From Triticum aestivum (lineage: Eukaryota; Streptophyta; Magnoliopsida; Poales; Poaceae), in assembly GCF_018294505.1 (NCBI RefSeq), contig NC_057798.1:371242942-371306941 (forward strand): a stretch of DNA of 64,000 nt, read 5' to 3'. Shown in pieces: positions 56,380 through 64,000 of the stretch. Positions within the stretch are counted from its first letter, which is position 1; every line of letters starts with the position of its first letter. The translations under genes were made by a program, and so were the position numbers. A model generated the notes under the pieces. That model saw only the letters and a program-made list of their open reading frames with translations, was not told where the DNA came from and ran no database searches.

Positions 56380-59300
56380 ATGTGTGCATCATGTTTAATC
56401 TTTGAAAGAAACTTGAAATGGGGATTTCCTAAACCCTAGAACCAAATGAATTCAACTGGGTTCAAATAAAATCATTTTCAAAGAACCCAAAATTGCCCTT
56501 AAAAATGTTCATGATTTCTGATAAAGGTGAAAACCTATGCCAACAACGATGGACATATTTTTAGGTCATTTTTTGATTTTGAGTTAATTCATAAGTATTT
56601 GAATTTGGACATTTAAATCTTATAAATATTTCTAAATGTCCAAATAATCCTGGAAGTACTTGGGGCTGTTGGAAATAATTCAAACAGTGCCTATAAATTT
56701 ATTTCAGGATTTTATGAAGTGATTTAGTATTTTACTAAATCCAGAAACAAAATAGCAGAATAAAAAGGGGAAGACCTACCAGGTGCTTATCTGCCGCCCA
56801 AGTGGCCAGCCCAGCCCACCGGCGCCCCCTTGTCATCTTCCTCCTCTGTCAGAAGGACTGGGCGCGTGGTCGCCCCGCGCGCGCGCGCTCTCCGCCAGCT
56901 CCTGCTTGTCGCTTCCCCCGGGACGCTCTGGACGACACTACGCAGCCCCCGACCTCTCTCGCACTCTCCCTCGCCCTCATCCTCCCCTGCTGCTCTCTCT
57001 CGCTGGACGGAGCGGAGCTCGTCACCACCGCTCGCTGCCCGTGCAGCCACCGCCTTCCCCTCGCCCTCTCTTCGTGTCCGGGTGCTCCGACTCGTCGCCT
57101 GCATCGTCCTCGACGAGCCAAGCGACCAGGGACGCGCTGCATCGCCGCCACCATCGTCGTCTTCACCTCCGGCCGCCCGAGATCGCTGTCGCCGTTCCGG
57201 CCACACCAACGCATCCAACGACCTCGCTCTCGTGCCCGTCGACCTCACTGTGACCTCCACCGTCGATTATCCCTAACCCCGTTGCGTTTCGCCAGCCGTA
57301 CCCGTCGTTCTACCGACACCCGTAGCATCGCAACGGTCGAGCCGTGCTCCGGTGCCGCTCCGCTTGACACCGTCGCCGCCTCAGGCCATCTCCGGCAACC
57401 CCGCAGCCACCACCCGATGCGCCTCGTCATGCTGTAGCCTTAGAGTCCAACCCCGCCTCCTCTCGTCACCGGAGTGACCGGGACGAGCGACGCCGCTGCA
57501 TCTGTGTGTCACTGGCGGTTAACCACCGACGTGGCCGGCTTAATTAGTGCCTAACCACACAGCTAAGTACCAACCACAGTCAATGACACGCGGGACCCAC
57601 TAGTCAATTTGACCTGGGCCACTCCATTGACCGCTGACATCAGCATGATGTCATGCTGACGCAGTAAATCATTTACTGGATTTTGGTCAATTCCAAATAA
57701 CCAGAAAATCCAGAAAATGATTTGAACTTCTAAAAATCATAGAAATTCAATCGTAGCTTAGAATGAAATAATTTATATATGAAAAATGATTAGAAAAATC
57801 CAAAGAATCTGTTTATGGCATTTGCATGCATGTTAGAGCAACTTATGTCCTCTGTTTAGGACAAATCAATTAAATGGCATTTAAGAAAGCACATATGGAG
57901 TTTGAATTTGAACCTAGTGTTCAAACCAACTCCATTTAACTTGTTGCTAGTTGCATTAGCCCAATCAACAGCATATTGCCATGTCACATTCATGCATCAT
58001 ATTGTTGCATGGCATTGATTGTGTTTCTTCTTTGTTTGTCGGTGGTTGTTCCCTCTCGATCGACGTGTTCCGACGACGTGATCGATGACACCGATGAAGA
58101 GCTATAATATCTTCAGAAGTGCCAGGCAAGCAAAAGCCCCTTGTTCATTCTGATACAATCCCGCTCTCTCACTTCTGCTCCCTTTTACTGCATTAGGACA
58201 ACAACGATTCAACTGTCACATGCTGCGGTAGTTGAACCCCTTTCCTCTGCATGACCTGTCATTGCCATAGTAAATAGATGAAACCCACTAGCATGAGTAG
58301 GAGTTGTTTGAGCCCTGATGTGCCTACTCATTAATGCTTTTTTGTCATGCCTGCTACTGCTTAGAGTTGAGTCAAGTCTGATTCATCGGGGATGAATTGG
58401 AATGTGGTGAACATGTCCTACTGTTGAGAGCTAAGTGTGTGAACACGATTTGGTAAAGGTAGCGGTGAGAGGCCATGTAGGAGTACATGGTGGGTTGTCT
58501 CATTGAAGCCGTCCTCAGGAACAGCTACTACCACGCATTGGAATGCTTAAGTGCCCCTCTCGACTTATTAATCAACCTGATCTTTGTCTAGGAGATGCAA
58601 CTAGTTTCTGGTGTTTGTAGGTTGTGTTAGTAGTCTACCAAGTGGTACCCGGTACAGGTGGGCTTGGGACGGACTAGGCACCATAGCACGGTGTACCAAG
58701 CGTAGATCCATCCATTGAGGTGGGCTTGGGAACCCTGCACACATCGTTTGGGGCCGTGAGCGACACCCCGGCCGGATCTCCTTGAGGATGGAACCCGAAT
58801 AGGCGATAAACCTGGACTAGAGACTTGTGTGGTTAGTCAGGTCGTGGCTGACTCCCTCGCCAAGCTTCCGCTTGAAGGTTGCCGAGATAGACGACGTGTA
58901 CATGGTGGTAAGTGGCGAGAGTGTGTGTGAAGAAGTACACCCCTGCAGGGTTAACATGATCTATTCGAATAGCCGTGTCCGCGGTAAAGGACTTCTGGGT
59001 TGCCTATACAGTTCATAGACAAGTGAAAGTGGATAATCTAAAATATGCAAGATAAGCGTGAGTGCTTTGGATGGCGTTCTCGTAGGGAGACGGGAGCGGA
59101 TCCATAGTGGTGTATTGATATGGTGAATATGTGGACTCATGTGCGCACACCTCAAAAGAGTTACTTGCAGTCGTAGTTCAGGTTAGCCATAGAGTCGAAG
59201 CTGGCTTGCTGCAGTTAAACCCCACCATCCCTTTGTTGATACTGATGCATATGTAGATAGTTTTGATGTAATTCTTGTTGGGTTCATTTGTACTCACGTT

Positions 59301-60167
59301 TGCATATTTTATGTTTTCGCAAAGAGACTTCCGTCTCACTAGTAGTTCCGCATGGACTTTGATGTTTAGCTTGTTACCTAGCTACGATCTTGTGCCATCG
59401 GCAGGATCTGGTAGATAGTCAGGCTTCTTAGCCATTTTTATTTGTAGATGTCTGTACTCAGACATGTTAAGCTTCCGCTTGTGCTTTGACTTGTATGCTC
59501 TGAATGTTGGGTCATGAGACCCATGTTTGTAATATCTCGCTCCTCGGAGCATATTGAATAAAATACTTGAGTTGTATAGTCATGTTGTGATGCCATGTTG
59601 TATTTGCACATATTGAGCATATTGTGTGTATGTAATTGAAATGCTTGGTATGTGTGGGATCTGACTATCTAGTTGTTTATCCTTGGTAGCCTCTCTTACC
59701 CGGAAATGTCTCCTAGTGCTTTAACTTAGCCTTGGTAGCTTGCTACTACTCCGGAACACTTAGGCTGGCCGGCATGGTTCATTCTTCGTTCATGTGGCTG
59801 TCCCTTTGGGGAAATGTCACTCGGTGTCTTCCGGAGTCTGTTAGCCTGCTACAGCCCGGATTCTCCGGAGTCCTGCTAGCCCAGCTGCTATAGCCCGGAT
59901 TCACTCGCTGATGACCGACACGTTCATTGTTGGGTCATGTATGCATTTCCCTGTAAGTTAGTGCCACTTTGGGTTCACGACTAGCCATGTCAGCCCGGGC
60001 TCCTTGTCATATGGATGCTAGCGACACTATCATATACGGGTGCCAAAAGGCGCAAATGGTCCCGGGCCTGGTAAGGCGACACCCGTGGGAATACCGTGCG
60101 TGAGGCTGCAAAGTGATATGAGGTGTTACATGCTAGATCAGTGTGGCATTGAGTTGTGGTCCTGACA
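56380..60167 (+). repeat. Large LTR of a Gypsy element (about 3.8 kb)
   Basis: The right end is firm: it closes with TGTGGTCCTGACA at 60167, and a tRNA-Met-type primer site follows. The left end is approximate, near TGTGTGCATCATG at 56380. The LTR holds an AT-rich part, a very C/G-rich part (about 56780-57440) with several long but unrelated open frames, and long non-coding stretches with phrases such as CCGGAGTC-AGCCCGGATTC that are repeated near 59840-59900. I found no gene in it. Its partner would lie outside the window. Confidence 0.6.
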
Positions 60168-60169
60168 GC

Positions 60170-60184
60170 TTTGGTATTAGAGCC
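60170..60184 (+). other. Primer binding site of the right-hand Gypsy element
   Basis: TTTGGTATTAGAGCC follows the LTR end by two bases. The core TGGTATTAGAGC differs by one C-to-T from the usual TGGTATCAGAGC. Confidence 0.75.
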
Positions 60185-63100
60185 TGACTGCCTGTAGGAT
60201 TAACAAGCAAACTGGTCGAAGTTGTGTCTAGAAATGCTTTAGTTATATAAGGGAATTGATTGTGGAAGGGAATGTAAGGCTCTTTTTACTCCTTTATCTT
60301 ACGCCCTTCTGATCTGAGTCATCCTCTTCTCTTCTACGGGGATTAAGAACTAGGCTTTCTCATCTTTCTATCAGGATCACGTGCTACTAATCCGTAGACT
60401 TATAAGATTGGTGGGTTTAAGCCCCAATTCAGTTCCTACTGTCTCCGTGTATCCATAAGAACCTCGATATTATGATGATCGAGTGGTTATGCCACCATTT
60501 TGCAGGATGCCTCAAATCTTTTGAGCATTTATAGTCGTTATGCTGTCCGAGTGATCCCAGGTTTCTAAACAATCTGATGCACTTGCAAATCCTTTCCCTC
60601 TGGTTTTGATGTTCTTTTGGGCCAGGTTAATCACACTAATTGCTGAGTTGAGGTATTCTATTGCCTCGACATATATGTTGGAGTTATTATTATGACCCTA
60701 GGTGTCTTAGGGGATCACCCAATAATCTAGCAATGCTTTTTGTATCCCTAGTGTGATGATTCTGGCCATTAATCTCGAAAGCATCCCGTGATGCCATTTA
60801 GTTAGTAGGCATTCCATTCCTGGGTTCTTGAACCTGAGATTCACTCTACTCATCCATGTTGATAGTGTTGGCTCATTCCTTTAGGATATTAGTAACCCTT
60901 GCAATAGTCCTCGGGGTCCATGGTATTTCCTTCTTCCAAATACCATGAACTGCTTATGGCAGAAGTTCTTTTGAACCAAAAGATCACAACAAGAGTGCTC
61001 TTGACGAGTTCTCCATTCTATATTGTGACTCTGCCAATTCTACCTCTCCGCATGGATTATCCGGAAGAAACCTGTTGAACCTGGTTCGATATACTAATCT
61101 ATGCATCCACAACTCAGAAAGTTATATGTTCCTTGAGTTGTCCCTCCTTAGTTGTATTCTGACCCCCGTCTATCAATTGATAGTCAAGAGTATGTGTGCA
61201 TTCGTTTATCGATGCCTATTACTCTTGTGGTCCATCAAGCCATTCTATTCTGGAATAACTAGGAGAAACAAACTCCATAACCTCATCCATATCCAGGATT
61301 GGGTCAAAGTAGTTGTGCTTCGCAGATCAAATTGCTAATCCAGCTTTTGTTCTACTCTACCTTGCAGTATTACCATCTTTATATTAAGATTATCATGGGA
61401 ATTGCACACCATTCTATGAACTCTTGATACAGTGATACTTCTCGCCCTCATTATTCATTTCTCGGCTTCCGTGTTGTTGCAACCGGAACACCGACAAGTG
61501 AATTGTGATGTGTGAAATCTATACTCCTAGGACCTCTGTTGCTTGGTAGTTAAATGGACAATAACCTCATTCTTAGTGTGTTGGTTACTGAATCATCACC
61601 CTAAGGTTGATCGTGCCCCTAGTCCTTGATTCCGGTGCACTCTTCGATCAATGAGTTAGGATTGTGTCAATCCCTTGCTCGTTTGATCATATCGTCTTGC
61701 CCTAAAAACCAAGATTGTTCTCGAGCTTAGTAACATATCGGTGGTTCGTGATTTTCTGAATATCTTCTCGGAAGTGTTACCAGGTTGTCACCTGACCGCT
61801 ATGTTGAGTTCGTGATCAAGTTGGTTTCTTGTAAACCACCCCTTCTCCAAGAATCTATGTTGGGTACCCCTGAGCTAGTTGGTTAAGCTGAACAACAACT
61901 TGGAGAGTTAGAAGATAGAAGCTTGTCCGATTTAGTTCATTTTAAGGGATATCTTGTATGTGTGTTGAAGAAAGATGATATCTTCATTGATTGATCCCCG
62001 TGACCAGTTGTTGGACCTATTGTCTTGCCAAAACTTAGATTTCAGTGTGGGCTATCCTCAAATCAAATCAGAACCAACGATGTTTGTAATGTTGTCTTAC
62101 TCGTGGATTTTCCTCGAGCATACACCATTATATCTTTTGGGTCTGACCAGTGCTATCACTTGTTCGCATAATTATGGAATTCCTTCTTCATGGAAACCTG
62201 GATGAATTGTTGTTGAGCCCATCAACAACATTTTTACCTTCTCCATGATTTTGTTGAACATTAAGCTAGTGTTGGAAACTTTTGAAAGCATCTCCTCATG
62301 CTAGCTCATGAAGCATATGTTCGGATGTAAGAGGTGACCTCCTCCAGTTCATGTGCACTTGATGCAAGTTGCCGCCGCGAATTCGAGAAAGTCAATGTTG
62401 CTCCCTTTGGAATAATCCCAAATCGGTCATGCATACGTGCGAAGTACTCTGTGGTTTGGAGACTTGCAATCTTCACGCTATATGTGTCCCTAGCACACCA
62501 AGCCACTGATTGATTTGTTCAAGGAGCAGGAGTTCCTTCTTAAGAGCTAGACTTACGCAAGACTTCAATATCCTCGATGATGGTTCCCTACTAGGACTTG
62601 GTAGTGTTTTGTTGTAAGACTACCATCTGGTCATGTTTGTCTGGGACAGCGTGTTCACATGTGTGTAGCAGAACCAGCTCATGTTTTGGAGCTTGCTATC
62701 GTAGTTCATTCCCCGAGAATCTTGCAACGTCATCTCGTCAATTGTGTTGCAAATTTTAATTTTTCTTTCTAGACTCGATGAGTCTGGGATATCCTGACAC
62801 CAACCAGATCTGAATCTTAGGCATATATGATGGTTGGAACGTTTCCCAAGAACTATAATATTGGTCTCCCTGTAGCCCGGTAAAGTGGATGTCATGGCCA
62901 ACCCACCCAGCCAGAAGACCTATTACTGTAGTATCTTGATTGAAGAAAGTTGGCCACCTCCCCATGAGGATTTCGTAGGATTTACCTCCGTAGTTAATCC
63001 TTACGGATTTTTGTGCCCCCGAAGTCTGACCTTTTACTTGATGTTCTAGGTACCAAACCATTTTAATAAATGGGTTGCGCTAGCACATCAAGGAGAACAT

Positions 63101-64000
63101 TAGAAGCGGAGTGCTAAATGTTTCTCGGCCGATCATCCAGATTTTGTTTCCTTGGCTTTGCTAAGGTGAAATCTGAGAAAGTGTTATCTCCTTTTGCGTC
63201 TGCATCGTCCATCACCATTCATCATGGTAGTATGTTGTGTTGCTAGGATCCTTCACACGGATATTGATAAAACCTTGATGAATATGGAAATGCTCAAGTT
63301 CTTGAGAGCACGCGCAAGTGCTAGGTTTTATCGTCGGCATTAATTGCATAGTGCTATCAGTTTCCTCGGTTATGCTATAACCCTTTCAAACAGTGGATTC
63401 ACTCTCTACTGATGGGGTTCCTCCCCAGTTACCAGAATCATTCCTAGCATTTGCATTTGTTCCCAGCTTGCACCGCCAATGTGCCATTCTACCATGGGTT
63501 CCATCCATTTCTGGTGATAAGCAAATCACCCCTTGTGTTGTCTTCAACAAGGTAATCCACATCATCCATACTAGTCCGAGTATGCCATTCCTTCGAACTC
63601 CGCCAAACGATTGTTGTGATTTGCCTTAGGCTGATATAAAGAGTCTCAATGATCTCTATATCAAAGGTAATACTTTTTGCCACTTAAGGTAATAACTCTA
63701 CGAATCACCCTCCTCCAAGATGTCTCGTTATGGTATCATGGCAACTCAACTCCTTGCTACGTTGACAACCGTTCACCACCTCCTTAAGCGTGAAATTGTT
63801 GTCTACCTAGTGAACCTTCGTCATCTGCTTCACTCCATTCCTCTGGATGTGTGCTTTGCGTCTCAGCTCGTGAGATGTTTCCATGTCTCATTCCATGAGT
63901 TGATCCTGAGTTGCTCGATCTTCGAGAAGATCGATCCTTCTAGAGTTTCTTTTCCCTCTCGTTGTCATGTTGATAGGAGTTCCTGGAGCAAGACTTCGAG
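60185..64000 (+). pseudogene. pol: Heavily decayed internal region of the right-hand Gypsy element
   Basis: No long frame survives. Between about 61980 and 62340 the plus strand can still be aligned by eye with a Gypsy reverse transcriptase: LDFSVGYPQIK stands where the usual motif is (K)IDLRSGYHQI, FGLTNAP is echoed by LGLTSAITCS, and the catalytic segment normally read as FIDDIL appears as PINNIF (62218-62232), with both Asp codons now AAC. Downstream sequence to the window end shows no clear RNase H or integrase. Many TTG, GTT and ATC phrases suggest C-to-T and G-to-A decay. The element runs out of the window. Confidence 0.55.

Noticed and set aside
56783..57437. Several overlapping GC-rich ORFs of 150-210 codons on both strands
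   Set aside because: They overlap in all frames, are rich in Arg, Pro and Ser as expected from GC-rich DNA, and lie inside a large LTR.

Overview
This is plant nuclear DNA from a grass, most likely a Triticeae species (wheat, barley or a relative). It contains no intact host gene that I can recognise. What it holds is a long insert of mitochondrial DNA (a NUMT) followed by nested and decayed transposable elements. The base for the organism call is the grass-type mitochondrial gene remnants (cox3, nad2 exon 3 with trnY, nad3, nad9, rps3) lying next to Copia, Gypsy and Helitron elements of Triticeae type.

Layout. (1) 1-9938 and 22481 to about 28.6-28.8 kb: one NUMT, split by a retrotransposon. 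Its order is trnF fragment, nad2 exon 3 with the 3' half of its trans-spliced intron, trnY, nad9, rps3 exon 2 with its intron end, trnQ, [retrotransposon A], nad3, trnE, cox3. The protein genes all carry frameshifts, stops or truncations, and the tRNAs carry CpG-type transitions or a one-base deletion, as expected of decaying nuclear copies. (2) 9944-22475: element A, a 12.5-kb Copia element, very likely Sirevirus/Maximus-like, with a perfect 5-bp target duplication (GGTAC). It has 1.67-kb LTRs, gag, pol and an extra intact 497-codon ORF after pol. (3) 28835-31143: candidate Helitron with possible captured exons. (4) 31144-33418: AT-rich LTR-like block on the minus strand. (5) 33419-35143: plus-strand Gypsy 3' internal fragment. 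(6) 35145-35546: remnant of a minus-strand Copia element with a 186-bp LTR. (7) 35795-51319: minus-strand Athila-type Gypsy (gag, primer site and 5' LTR) whose LTR is interrupted by element B, 36996-49664. Element B is a second, more decayed element of the same family as A, with target duplication CCATG. (8) 51320-54337: intron-containing pseudogene of the 'putative gypsy-type transposon' family, followed at 54338-55788 by a minus-strand solo LTR. (9) About 56380-64000: a Gypsy element with a roughly 3.8-kb LTR, a primer site and a heavily decayed pol that runs off the window.

How the parts relate. A and B share gag (with a long coiled coil), pol in the order protease-integrase-RT-RNase H, the accessory ORF, several polypurine motifs before the 3' LTR, and an unusual non-coding design. 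In the LTRs, upstream of the TATA box, copies of a 13-nt odd palindrome (GCGGTA-G-TACCGC) are spaced about 21-22 bp apart, which is two helical turns. A second set with the opposite central base lies between pol and the accessory ORF. Both sets are interrupted by perfect TAA-TTTT-TTA hairpins. This phased palindrome system, together with the accessory ORF and a gag/pol frame change shared by both copies, is the most interesting content of the window.
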